This document shows, piece by piece, positions 7,626 through 14,164 of a stretch of DNA of 44,982 nucleotides. The DNA is from Acidimicrobiales bacterium (GTDB taxonomy: Bacteria; Actinomycetota; Acidimicrobiia; Acidimicrobiales; Acidimicrobilacustridaceae): assembly GCA_025456085.1 (NCBI GenBank), contig JALOLF010000019.1, forward strand, positions 1 through 44,982, in the 5' to 3' direction. Made by a program: the position numbers and the translations under genes. The stretch's first letter is position 1, and each line of letters starts with the position of its first letter. The notes beneath the pieces were generated by a model. It searched no databases, was not told the DNA's origin, and saw only the letters and a program-made list of their open reading frames with translations.

Positions 7626-8117
7626 TCAGCAGCAGCCGGTCGGTGTGTCGCTGTCGCGCCCGCCGCTGCGGCGGCCGAGCGACACGGGCTCCGGTTCGGC
7701 CGCGGGTGGCGCACAGCACACCGCGCCGTCGTCGAGGAGCTCGTAGGAGAGCTGGTCGGTGTCGCCGGTCTTGACGTACCACTCCCACCGGGCGCCGTCG
7801 GGGTCGGTGACCCAGGTCTCGACCTTGGTCGCGTAGCAGCACACGGTGTCGTCGACCCCTGTGGTCGCCAGACCCGTGCCCGTGAGGCGGCTCTCGGCGG
7901 CGAGCACCTCGTCGGGGGTGTCGGTCTCGACGCCCAGGTGGTTGATCGTCCCACCCTCGGGCCCCTCGAACAGCACCAGCTTGAGGGGCGGGTCGGCGAT
8001 CTCGTAGTTGGCGTAGCCGGGCTTGCGCTTGGCCGGCTCGGTGGCGAAGAGCCTGGAGTAGAAGTCGACCGCAGCCTCGAGGTCGGTGACGTTGAGGGCG
8101 AGCTGCAGGCGGGACAT
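7626..8117 (-). CDS. arsI: ArsI-type C-As lyase (glyoxalase fold)
   Basis: A 163-residue vicinal-oxygen-chelate protein. The three Fe(II) ligands of ArsI enzymes are in place: Gln5, His60 and Glu112. The substrate-binding vicinal pair is Cys93-Cys94 (TVCCYATKVETW). ArsI cleaves the carbon-arsenic bond of trivalent organoarsenicals such as methylarsenite using oxygen. The tail adds two more cysteine pairs, Cys134-Cys135 and the terminal Cys162-Cys163. CadI proteins of the same family are annotated as cadmium-induced, an alternative name. ATG 8117 follows a CGGAGGA site. It is the first gene of arsI-arsM-acr3. Confidence 0.9.
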   Translation of the reverse strand: MSRLQLALNVTDLEAAVDFYSRLFATEPAKRKPGYANYEIADPPLKLVLFEGPEGGTINHLGVETDTPDEVLAAESRLTGTGLATTGVDDTVCCYATKVETWVTDPDGARWEWYVKTGDTDQLSYELLDDGAVCCAPPAAEPEPVSLGRRSGGRDSDTPTGCC

Positions 8118-8137
8118 GGCTTCCTCCGGTAGAGTGC

Positions 8138-8190
8138 ATCGATCAGTGTCGATCTGTTCGCACCCTAGCATCAGATCGACAGATGTCAAT
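8138..8190. promoter_or_regulatory. Divergent promoter with two ArsR-like operators (arsI/arsR)
   Basis: On the minus strand a perfect -35 TTGACA (8189-8184) and TAGGGT (8167-8162) are 16 bases apart and should drive arsI. Two near-palindromes resemble ArsR/SmtB sites: ATCGACAGATGTCAAT at 8175-8190, over the -35 box, and ATCGATCAGTGTCGAT at 8138-8153, just downstream of the likely start. Their inner halves form a perfect 10-base inverted repeat, TGTCGATCTG (8147-8156) and CAGATCGACA (8172-8181). The forward arsR promoter is less clear; CAATAT at 8187-8192 is a candidate -10. Confidence 0.65.
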
Positions 8191-8220
8191 ATGTGCGGAT
8201 CGATCTCGACGGGAGCAGCC

Positions 8221-8547
8221 ATGACGGGGACCCCGCTGCAGGACTGCTGCGCGACGGTGTCGGGCGGGTTGGACGAGTCGCAGGCCGCCCAGCTGGCATC
8301 GGTGTTCAAGGTGCTGGCCGACCCCGCCCGGTTGCGGCTGTTCTCGCTGGTGGCCTCGGCGGAGAGCGGCGAGGCCTGCGCCTGCGACCTCGTCGAGCCG
8401 TTGGGTCGCTCCCAGCCCACGGTGTCCCACCACCTCTCGGCGCTGGTGGACGCCGGCCTGCTCACCCGGGAGAAGCGGGGCCGCTGGGCCTGGTACCGAG
8501 TCGTGCCCGAGCAGCTCGCGGCGCTGCAGGCTGCGCTGGCACCCTGA
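8221..8547 (+). CDS. arsR: ArsR-family arsenic regulator, divergent from arsI
   Basis: A 108-residue winged-helix repressor. It has VFKVLADPARLRLFSLV, the metal-site stretch EACACDL (Cys53, Cys55) on the recognition unit, TVSHHLSALVDAGLL and the wing RGRWAWYRV. An N-terminal DCC (Cys9-Cys10) may add ligands, as in CadC-like or alternative ArsR sites. ATG 8221 has GGGAGC upstream; ATG 8191 is in frame but lies within the presumed operator. It should repress arsI-arsM-acr3 and itself until As(III) or an organoarsenical binds. Confidence 0.9.
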   Translation: MTGTPLQDCCATVSGGLDESQAAQLASVFKVLADPARLRLFSLVASAESGEACACDLVEPLGRSQPTVSHHLSALVDAGLLTREKRGRWAWYRVVPEQLAALQAALAP

Positions 8548-8657
8548 TCCACGAGTGTCGAAAGGCTCTACCGGTCACGTTCCCGCAGCGCGAGCGTGGC
8601 GCTACGCACCGTTGCGGTGCGGAACCACGAACCGGTGACGTGCAGGAGGGCGGACCC

Positions 8658-9134
8658 ATGCGGGTGCTCCGTGACGCCAACTGCCGACGCACGAGGGTGG
8701 CGAGACTGCGCCGGGCGAGCAGCGAGCGCTTCCTGCGGCGGTCGCTCGCTGTCGACCACGTGTTGCGGGGCGCGCCGGCCGTACCGCTGCGGCGCACGAC
8801 CCGTGGGGTGGTGGTGTGGGCCCACATCCCCTTCGAGGACACCGACGAGTGGAAGCTGCGACCGGCGCTGGTCGCCGCGGTCGAGGGCATGACGCTGCGG
8901 CTGCATCCCATCAGCGGGGCGCTGAGCCGGCTCGGCCGCCCCGGCTACCTCGAGATCCTCGACCTCGACGCCGTGGGCCTCGAGCGTCCGTGCGCGGTGA
9001 ACCTGGCCCGCCTGGTCGAGGTGGAGCGCATCGACACCCTCAGCGTGTCGGGAACGCTGTCGGTGCAGGACACGCTGCGCTTCGAGGTGGCCGCTGGGCT
9101 GCAGCCCTTCGCGTCGCTCCCCGTTCGCCCGTAG
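8658..9134 (+). CDS. PemK/MazF-like protein without visible antitoxin
   Basis: A 158-residue protein. After a basic head of about 45 residues comes RGVVVWAHIPFEDTDEWKLR, then PALV, which resembles the start of PemK/MazF endoribonuclease folds (GDVVWAHIPFEDT...RPALV). The C-terminal half (VNLARLVEVERI..) fits the last strands. ATG 8658 follows a strong CAGGAGGG site. No antitoxin-sized reading frame with a typical binding motif is seen next to it, so it is either an orphan toxin or a non-toxic relative. The catalytic Arg/Thr set cannot be confirmed by eye. It lies 110 bases after arsR with no clear terminator between. Confidence 0.6.
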   Translation: MRVLRDANCRRTRVARLRRASSERFLRRSLAVDHVLRGAPAVPLRRTTRGVVVWAHIPFEDTDEWKLRPALVAAVEGMTLRLHPISGALSRLGRPGYLEILDLDAVGLERPCAVNLARLVEVERIDTLSVSGTLSVQDTLRFEVAAGLQPFASLPVRP

Positions 9135-9167
9135 GCGGGTGCGCGTCACGGTCGGCGCGTGACCGAC

Positions 9168-9185
9168 GGTCCCTCGGAAGGGACC
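9168..9185 (+). terminator. Stem-loop after the MazF-like gene
   Basis: GGTCCCT (9168-9174), loop CGGA, AGGGACC (9179-9185): a perfect 7-base stem 33 bases after the stop at 9134. No T-run follows, so its role as a terminator is a guess. Confidence 0.35.
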
Positions 9186-9283
9186 TGGGACCCGCGCCCG
9201 GCGGTCCGGCGGCCCTGGGGGAGGCGTCGCCGTCCTCCTACGATCCCAGTGAGTGGACACGCGCCCGGGAGCGAGGTGACCCC

Positions 9284-10261
9284 ATGACACCAGATCCGGG
9301 TACCAGGCAGGGCTCGGCGAGACTGGCCTGGATCGTCGCCGCGTCGGCCCTCGTCGTGGCCGCCGTCCTGGGCTTCCTGCTCGTGACCGGCGACGACGAG
9401 GACGCGGACGACGAGGCGGCGATGGAGGAGCTGCTCTTCGAGCCGGCCGCGTCGATCGGACCCGACGCCTTCACCGCATCGGTGGCGACCGAGTCCGGCA
9501 TCTGCGACACCGAGCTGTTCGTGCAGGAGCTCCAGTCCCGGCCCGACGCCCTGCGGGAGTGGGCCGAGGTGCTCTCGATCCCGGTCGAGTCGGTGCCTGC
9601 GTACGTCGAGACGCTCGAGCCGATGGTGTTGGAGCAGGACACCGCGGTGCTGAACCACGGCCTGCGGGACGGCCAGGCCTACCCGCGTGCCTCGACGCTG
9701 GAGGCCGGCACGGCCGTGCTGGTCGACACCGACGCCAGTGCCGTCGTGCAGGGGTACGTGACGCCGGAGGTGCCGGAGGTCCCGCCGAGCGACTCGACGG
9801 CGTCGTCGTCGACCCCCGGTACGCAGAACGGCTCGACGCCGGAATCGTCGGAGCCGGCGTCCTCCACGACGACGACGGCGGTCACGACGACCACCGGTCC
9901 GGCCACGACGATCCCGGGCGGGGGCCTGCCCGTGACCCGCTGCAGGTGCGGCAACCCGCTGCTGCCGCTGGAGGTGGAGGCGTTCACCCCCGGCACGGCG
10001 GAGACCACGGTGACCACCGCCCCGCCGGGGACCGGGACCACGTCCTCGGGCTCGACGTCCTCGTCGTCGACCTCCTCGTCGTCGACCAGCTCGTCCACGT
10101 CGTCGAGCGTGCCCGACTCCAGCTCCTCGTCGAGCTCCAGCACGCCCGACGACGTGCCGGGCACCGACGACACGAGCACCAGCTCGTCGATCGTGGTGAC
10201 GCCCGATCCCTCCGACGTCGACGACCCGGCACGGTTGGCGGTCCCGCTGCCCCGAAGCTGA
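9284..10261 (+). CDS. DUF6777-like membrane-anchored protein with Ser/Thr-rich tail
   Basis: A 325-residue protein with an N-terminal membrane anchor (residues 14-35), an acidic stretch (DDEDADDEA), then a domain that recalls DUF6777 of actinobacteria: FTASVA, CDTELFVQELQSRPDALREWAEVL, VLNHGLRDGQAYPRASTLEAG, TAVLVD, and after a Ser/Thr/Pro insert the family-like RCRCGNPL (around residue 225). The last 90 residues are almost all Ser/Thr/Asp/Pro, suggesting a disordered, possibly glycosylated wall-spanning segment. ATG 9284 follows GGGAGCGAGG. Function is unknown. The family insert between the AGTAVLVD part and CGNPL is unusually long here. Confidence 0.7.
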   Translation: MTPDPGTRQGSARLAWIVAASALVVAAVLGFLLVTGDDEDADDEAAMEELLFEPAASIGPDAFTASVATESGICDTELFVQELQSRPDALREWAEVLSIPVESVPAYVETLEPMVLEQDTAVLNHGLRDGQAYPRASTLEAGTAVLVDTDASAVVQGYVTPEVPEVPPSDSTASSSTPGTQNGSTPESSEPASSTTTTAVTTTTGPATTIPGGGLPVTRCRCGNPLLPLEVEAFTPGTAETTVTTAPPGTGTTSSGSTSSSSTSSSSTSSSTSSSVPDSSSSSSSSTPDDVPGTDDTSTSSSIVVTPDPSDVDDPARLAVPLPRS

Positions 10262-10276
10262 GCGACCCGGCTCGAC

Positions 10277-10462
10277 GTGGGTCCCGTCGGGAACCGACGT
10301 CTACGAGCCCCACCGGTCGGCGAACGCCTTGCCGCTCGCGCCGAAGGACCGGGGCGGGTGGTGTTCGAGCGTGAGGCCGACGTCCTCGCAGAGTTCGCGG
10401 GAGCGCTGACCGGCGTCTACGAGCCCGGCGAGGTGTCCGGGTTGCGCGACGAATGGGGCTGA
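10277..10462 (+). pseudogene. Truncated VapB-type antitoxin remnant
   Basis: The last third (VVFEREADVLAEFAGALTG, then VYEPGEVSGLRDEW) looks like the toxin-binding tail of VapB antitoxins that end in GVYPPGYLDDLRDEW. The N-terminal DNA-binding part expected before it is not recognisable; upstream codons read as Arg/Pro-rich noise. It overlaps the toxin start by ten bases, the normal antitoxin-toxin order. The 18-base stretch at 10293-10310 recurs with one change at 10409-10426, a possible scar of a duplication or deletion. The GTG at 10277 is nominal. It could still make a short peptide that binds the toxin. Confidence 0.5.
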
Positions 10463-10866
10463 CCGTTCTCGACGCCGGCGTCCTCATCGGCTTCCTCGAT
10501 GGCAACGACGCCCACCACGCTGCGGCCCGACGCGCGCTCGCGGACGCGCTCGGCCGAGACGACCGCCTCGTCCTGCCGGCGTCGGCGTATGCAGAGATCC
10601 TGGTCGGACCGTCGCGGTCGGGCGCGGTGGCCGTCGAGGCGGTTCGGGATCTGGTCGACCGCGTCCCGATCCGCATCGAGCCCCTCGATGCCGAGACGGC
10701 TGTTGCCGCCGCAGCGATCCGCGCTCGGCACGGTTCGCTGAAGCTTCCCGACGCGCTCGTGATCGCGACCGCAGGCCGGCTCGACGCCGATCACGTCGTC
10801 ACGACGGACCGGGGGTGGCCGAGCCGATCCCGGCTCGAGTTGCGGGCGTCGATGCGCGAGATCTGA
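10453..10866 (+). CDS. vapC: VapC-type PIN-domain ribonuclease
   Basis: A 137-residue PIN domain. The acidic residues that bind Mg/Mn are in place: Asp7 (TVLDAGVLIGFLD), Glu48 (ASAYAEIL), Asp100 (LPDALVIATA) and Asp119 (TTDRGW). VapC toxins cut tRNA or rRNA and are held by a VapB antitoxin made just upstream; here that partner appears only as a C-terminal stub. ATG 10453 overlaps the stub. The intact active site with a broken partner suggests it is weakly expressed, tamed by the residual peptide, or neutralised elsewhere. Confidence 0.85.
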   Translation: MGLTVLDAGVLIGFLDGNDAHHAAARRALADALGRDDRLVLPASAYAEILVGPSRSGAVAVEAVRDLVDRVPIRIEPLDAETAVAAAAIRARHGSLKLPDALVIATAGRLDADHVVTTDRGWPSRSRLELRASMREI

Positions 10867-10921
10867 CCGGGCCGGCCCCGACCCGATCCCGGCCTGCCGG
10901 CCGCTCGCCGGGCGGGAGCCC

Positions 10922-10949
10922 GGCCACGGGCTGCTCGCCACCCGTGGCC
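10922..10949 (+). terminator. Stem-loop after vapC
   Basis: Perfect 9-base arms GGCCACGGG (10922-10930) and CCCGTGGCC (10941-10949) with a 10-base loop, in the gap between vapC and the acyltransferase gene. No T-run follows; such GC-only stems are common in high-GC genomes. Confidence 0.45.
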
Positions 10950-11049
10950 CCCAACTGATCGGACCGCGGACGGGTGCCGGCTACAGTCCGCAGCGTCGAG
11001 GAGGATGGGATGCCGATGCACCGCGGGTCCACGCCGGGGAGCAGGTGCC

Positions 11050-11802
11050 GTGCCTGACGGCACCGACGCCGACGACGTCCGGCGCTACGAGGAGCTGGTG
11101 GCGCAGGGCACGCAGCACTTCGGTGACGTGAAGATCGGACGCCCCGGACGGTCCCGCTGGTACCCCTGGATCGTCGGGGGGTTGATCCGGGTCTTCCTCT
11201 TCGTCATCCGGCCGTGGCAGCGCATCCGGATCGTCGACGAGCACCACATCCCCCGGACCGGCCCCGTGGTCCTCGTGAGCAACCACGAGTCGTTCATGGA
11301 CCCCATCGTGGTCGTGGCCAAGATCTGGCGACCGCTGACCGCCTACGCCAAGGTCGAGCACTTCCGGGGACGGTTCGGGTGGTTCTACCGCGGCATGGGG
11401 CAGATCCCCCTCGAGCGGGGCAGCGACGGCTCGACGGACTGGTCCCACGCCGTCGGGGTGTCGGTGCTGCGCCTGGGCGGCGCCGTGTGCATCTACCCCG
11501 AGGCCACCCGGGTGCCGGGCATCGTGTGCCGCTACTTCGGCCGACTCGTGGTCCCGCTGCTCGAGGACTGCCCGGGCACGCCGCTGGTGCCCCTGGCCGT
11601 CACCTACGACAAGCGCCGGTTCGGTCGGGTGGCCGTCATCCGGGTCGGCGAACCCCGGCACCACGCCGCCGCGGATCTCGCCCGAGGCGACGAGATCATG
11701 CGGGAGCTGCGGCTCTGGACGAGCGAGGCGTCCGGCCTGCCCACGACCGGTGAGCCGGCTCGGGACGTGAAGCGGCGGCGGACGGAGCCGGCAGTCGGGT
11801 AG
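11050..11802 (+). CDS. PlsC-type 1-acylglycerol-3-phosphate acyltransferase family protein
   Basis: A 250-residue lysophospholipid acyltransferase-like protein. The catalytic HX4D motif is NHESFMD (His79, Asp84), block II is GWFYRGMGQIPLERG (111-125) and block III is YPEATR (149-154), where the usual FPEGTR Gly is Ala. A hydrophobic helix (residues 40-55) would sit at the membrane. The family moves acyl chains to lysophosphatidate; a role in making other lipids is equally possible. I chose the GTG at 11050; the ATG at 11005 has its AGGAGG directly abutting and so is less likely. TACAGT at 10982-10987 is a candidate -10. Confidence 0.8.
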   Translation: MPDGTDADDVRRYEELVAQGTQHFGDVKIGRPGRSRWYPWIVGGLIRVFLFVIRPWQRIRIVDEHHIPRTGPVVLVSNHESFMDPIVVVAKIWRPLTAYAKVEHFRGRFGWFYRGMGQIPLERGSDGSTDWSHAVGVSVLRLGGAVCIYPEATRVPGIVCRYFGRLVVPLLEDCPGTPLVPLAVTYDKRRFGRVAVIRVGEPRHHAAADLARGDEIMRELRLWTSEASGLPTTGEPARDVKRRRTEPAVG

Positions 11803-11873
11803 GGGGCGCCCCACCCACCTCGACAACCTCACACGTCGGGAAACGGACCCCTTCCGCGCTCAGCATGAGGGTG

Positions 11874-11879
11874 TATAGT
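11874..11879 (+). promoter_or_regulatory. -10 box of the RHH-PIN operon
   Basis: TATAGT is the best consensus -10 seen in the window and ends 7 bases before the ATG at 11887. No Shine-Dalgarno sequence is present, so the antitoxin mRNA is probably leaderless. A clear -35 is not visible. Confidence 0.55.
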
Positions 11880-11886
11880 TAGGCGT

Positions 11887-12135
11887 ATGCCACGGATGCA
11901 GGTGTACCTGCCGGACGACCTGTACAACGAGCTCAAGGAGCGCGGTCTGCCCGCGTCGGAGCTTCTCCAGGAGGCGGTCCGTGCAGAATTGCGACGCCAG
12001 TCGCTCCTCGACGCGACCGACACCTACCTGGCTGAGCTGATCGACGAGGTGGGTGAACCCACGCCGGACGAGATCGCTCGAGCGGAGGCCATCGCGCGAC
12101 GGCTCGCAGCCCACGCAATCGATCGCGCCAGCTGA
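11887..12135 (+). CDS. vapB: VapB-like ribbon-helix-helix antitoxin
   Basis: An 82-residue protein with a ribbon-helix-helix pattern: a basic strand MPRMQVYLPDDLYNELKER, then ASELLQEAVRAELRRQ as the second helix. The C-terminal half is acidic and helical (ELIDEVGEPTPDEIARAEAIA) and would bind the toxin. It precedes a PIN toxin by three bases, the standard antitoxin-first order, and has a TATAGT box right upstream. RHH antitoxins usually repress their own promoter, so the box is a likely target. Confidence 0.8.
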   Translation: MPRMQVYLPDDLYNELKERGLPASELLQEAVRAELRRQSLLDATDTYLAELIDEVGEPTPDEIARAEAIARRLAAHAIDRAS

Positions 12136-12138
12136 ACC

Positions 12139-12519
12139 GTGTTGGTGCTCGACCGCGGAGCGGTGACGAAGCTCGCGCGCCGCGATCGGCAGACGGCCGC
12201 GATCATCGGCGTCCTGCGACGCGATGGCCTGTGGCCCCCCCTCGTACCGTCCGTCGTGATCGTGGAGTCGATCACCGGACGGCCCGGTCCGGACGCGAAC
12301 ACGAACCGCCTGCTGAAGACCTGCGACATCATCACGGAGCTGCCTGAGCGGACGGCGCGACGAGCGGCGCACCTACGGTTCCGTGCGAAGCAGGGATCAG
12401 CTGTCGACGCGCTCGTGATCGCGCTCGCCGAACCCGGCGGTCAGGTGCTCACCGGCGACCCCACCGACCTCCGAGCACTCGCCGAGCACGCCGAGCACGT
12501 GCGGGTGGGCGCGATCTGA
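12139..12519 (+). CDS. vapC: PIN-domain toxin partner of the RHH antitoxin
   Basis: A 126-residue PIN-domain protein starting at GTG, three bases after the antitoxin stop. Acidic residues: Asp5 (LVLDRGAVTKLA), Glu43 (VIVESI), Asp90 (SAVDALVIALA) and Asp107 (TGDPTDL), the four-carboxylate set of VapC nucleases. The position after Asp5 is Arg-Gly rather than the usual Thr/Ser-Ser/Gly, a small departure. It should cleave a specific RNA when the antitoxin is degraded. No sign of decay. Confidence 0.8.
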   Translation: MLVLDRGAVTKLARRDRQTAAIIGVLRRDGLWPPLVPSVVIVESITGRPGPDANTNRLLKTCDIITELPERTARRAAHLRFRAKQGSAVDALVIALAEPGGQVLTGDPTDLRALAEHAEHVRVGAI

Positions 12520-12552
12520 CCACGCAGCCGGATCAGTCCGCCGACGGTCTCC

Positions 12553-12768
12553 ACGAACCTCGTCCTGCTCTGCCAGATCCACCACACCCTCATCTACCGA
12601 CCCGGCTGGCGACTGGCCCGCCTACCCGACGGCAACCTCGACGTGACCGGCCCCGACGGCACCACCGTCCGCCTCGGCACCCGACCACCCCCGTCGCGCC
12701 CCTCACCCTCACCCTGGCCCCCCTTCGCCCACGACGTCATCGTCCACCACCGGCTCCAGGCGAGCTGA
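12553..12768 (+). pseudogene. C-terminal remnant of an HNH endonuclease (DUF222/13E12-like)
   Basis: An open stretch without a start codon translates to TNLVLLCQIHHTLIY, then RPGWRLARLPDGNLDVTGPD and about 37 further residues to a TGA. The NLVLLCxxHH block is the zinc/catalytic end of HNH nucleases carried on actinobacterial 13E12-type repeat proteins. The N-terminal bulk and the first half of the HNH motif are absent: going upstream in frame one meets the vapC stop after about a dozen codons. It lies just before a tRNA gene, a usual place for inserted DNA. Nothing else is seen between 12520 and 12813. Confidence 0.7.
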
Positions 12769-12813
12769 CCACGCGCCAAGGCCGCGGCAGGTGCCGTAGA
12801 TTGCGGTTCGCCC

Positions 12814-12886
12814 GCCCTCGTAGCTCAGGGGATAGAGCGACCGCCTCCTAAGCGGTAGGCCGCAGGTTCGAATCCTGCCGGGGGCG
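12814..12886 (+). tRNA. tRNA-Arg (anticodon CCT)
   Basis: Full cloverleaf of 73 bases: acceptor GCCCTCG/CGGGGGC, D arm GCTC-AGGGGATA-GAGC, anticodon stem ACCGC/GCGGT with loop CTCCTAA (anticodon CCT, reads AGG), variable loop of five, T arm GCAGG-TTCGAAT-CCTGC, discriminator G. CCA is not encoded. The neighbouring membrane-protein gene ends two bases downstream on the other strand. Confidence 0.95.
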
Positions 12887-12887
12887 C

Positions 12888-13805
12888 TCAGGGTGTCTGC
12901 GGTCGGTCAGTCGGCTCGTCCAGCGTGCGCAGCACCGCCACGCTCAGCACCACCGACACCAGGGTCAGCACGGCGAAGGAGCCGATGTAGCCGACCTTCT
13001 CGCCGGCCGTGAGCGGCACGTCCTCCACCAGTTGCGCGATCCCCTGGCCAAGCAGCGCGACGCCGATGGCCAGGTTGAACAGCACCAGGAACACGCCGAG
13101 CTTCGATCCCAGCGGCGTGCGGCGGCGGTAGGCCACGGCAGCCAGCACCAGGCTGGGCACGATGATCCCGAGATCGAGCATCGAGGTGACGTCGCTCGTG
13201 TAGCGCTCCACCAGGTCACGCGTCTCGGCACCGAACGCCTCGCCCACCAGGGCCGGCAGCCAGGCGAAGGTGAGCAGCGCGGGCACCACGAACAGGTACA
13301 CGCCGAGCGCCTTGCGGGGGAAGCGCGGCGAGCGGGCCACGTGGACCGCCTCGGCGTCGAGCGAGGTGAAGGCGAGCACGAAGGCGAAGAACGACAGCGA
13401 GAACGTGGCCAGGTACACGAGGTACAGCCCGTTGTAGGCCGTGGCCAGCGACATCGAGGCGTAGTAGTAGAGGAACCACGCCAGTGCCCCCGTGAGCAGC
13501 AGGTGGCCCCGCAGCGACCCCCGGCGGAACCACACCAGCGACACCAGGAGCAACGGGATCTCGAGGAACAACGTGGCGGCGTCGGTGCCGCGGTTGCCGG
13601 CGCCGATGAGCCAGGTGTCGTCGCGGTACAGGCCGGTGCCGTAGAGATCGACGACGCGTCCACCGATCGTGGTCACCTCCCGCGGGCCGGTGCCTCCCGT
13701 GGAGAACACCCCGACCGCGGTGGCCACGGTGGCCAGCGCCGCGATGCCGGCGACGAGGAGGCGCAGCGAGCGCTCGTGGGCGGGAGCGGGTGGCGAGATG
13801 GGCAA
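12888..13805 (-). CDS. Multi-pass membrane protein of unknown function
   Basis: About 305 residues with eight likely membrane helices: one near the N-terminus (LLVAGIAALATVATAVGVF), then an outer segment with VVDLYGTGLYRDDTWLIGAG, and seven more helices (for example ATLFLEIPLLLVSLVWF, LVYLATFSLSFFAFVLAF). I do not recognise the family. The start is uncertain: TTG 13805 lies directly behind a GGGAGG, too close for ideal use, and no better in-frame start is evident. It is convergent with tRNA-Arg. It might be a sensor or transporter; nothing in the sequence decides. Confidence 0.65.
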   Translation of the reverse strand: MPISPPAPAHERSLRLLVAGIAALATVATAVGVFSTGGTGPREVTTIGGRVVDLYGTGLYRDDTWLIGAGNRGTDAATLFLEIPLLLVSLVWFRRGSLRGHLLLTGALAWFLYYYASMSLATAYNGLYLVYLATFSLSFFAFVLAFTSLDAEAVHVARSPRFPRKALGVYLFVVPALLTFAWLPALVGEAFGAETRDLVERYTSDVTSMLDLGIIVPSLVLAAVAYRRRTPLGSKLGVFLVLFNLAIGVALLGQGIAQLVEDVPLTAGEKVGYIGSFAVLTLVSVVLSVAVLRTLDEPTDRPQTP

Positions 13806-13840
13806 CCTCCCGGTCGGTGACCGCTTCCCATGATGGGCCT

Positions 13841-14095
13841 TCAGCCGGCCGTGGTGCGAATGCGGCGCAACGGCGGCTCGGTCCTCGGGGGCTGGCGTCT
13901 CGGCGGCAGCCCGGCCAGCAGGTCGGTCGTGGCCTCGGCGACCCGCCGCACGGCCAGCTCGAACGCTTCGGCCGTGGCGGCCGACGTGGCCTGGACGCCG
14001 CTCACCTTGCGCACGTACTGGCGGGCGGCGGCGTCGATCTCCTCGGGCGTGGCCGGCGGCTCGAGGCCCCGCAGAGTCGTGATGTTGCGGCACAT
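13841..14095 (-). CDS. DUF2277 family protein
   Basis: An 84-residue protein starting MCRNITTLRGLEPPATPEEI and continuing with AARQYVRKVSGVQ, the diagnostic N-terminus of DUF2277 (MCRNIxxLxxxEPPAT...QYVRKVSG). The second half is a short helix (AFELAVRRVAEATTDLLAGL) and a basic tail. Function of the family is unknown; members are small, cytosolic and widespread in actinobacteria. ATG 14095 is divergent from the lipoprotein gene at 14165, with a shared 69-base gap. Confidence 0.9.
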   Translation of the reverse strand: MCRNITTLRGLEPPATPEEIDAAARQYVRKVSGVQATSAATAEAFELAVRRVAEATTDLLAGLPPRRQPPRTEPPLRRIRTTAG

Positions 14096-14164
14096 GCCGC
14101 CATGGTCGCGCAGCTCCGAGCCGCGCCCCGGGTGCCTTGCTGTGGGCCGGTACGGTGTGACCCC

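Noticed and set aside
9168-9185. Possible DosR box GGTCCC-GGGACC
   Set aside because: The half-sites are inverted relative to the GGGAC...GTCCC order and the spacing differs; it is better read as a hairpin.
10070-10135. Ser-codon-rich stretch as a possible CRISPR or tandem array
   Set aside because: It is in-frame TCG/TCC/ACC codon repetition inside the DUF6777-like gene; no spacer-repeat structure.
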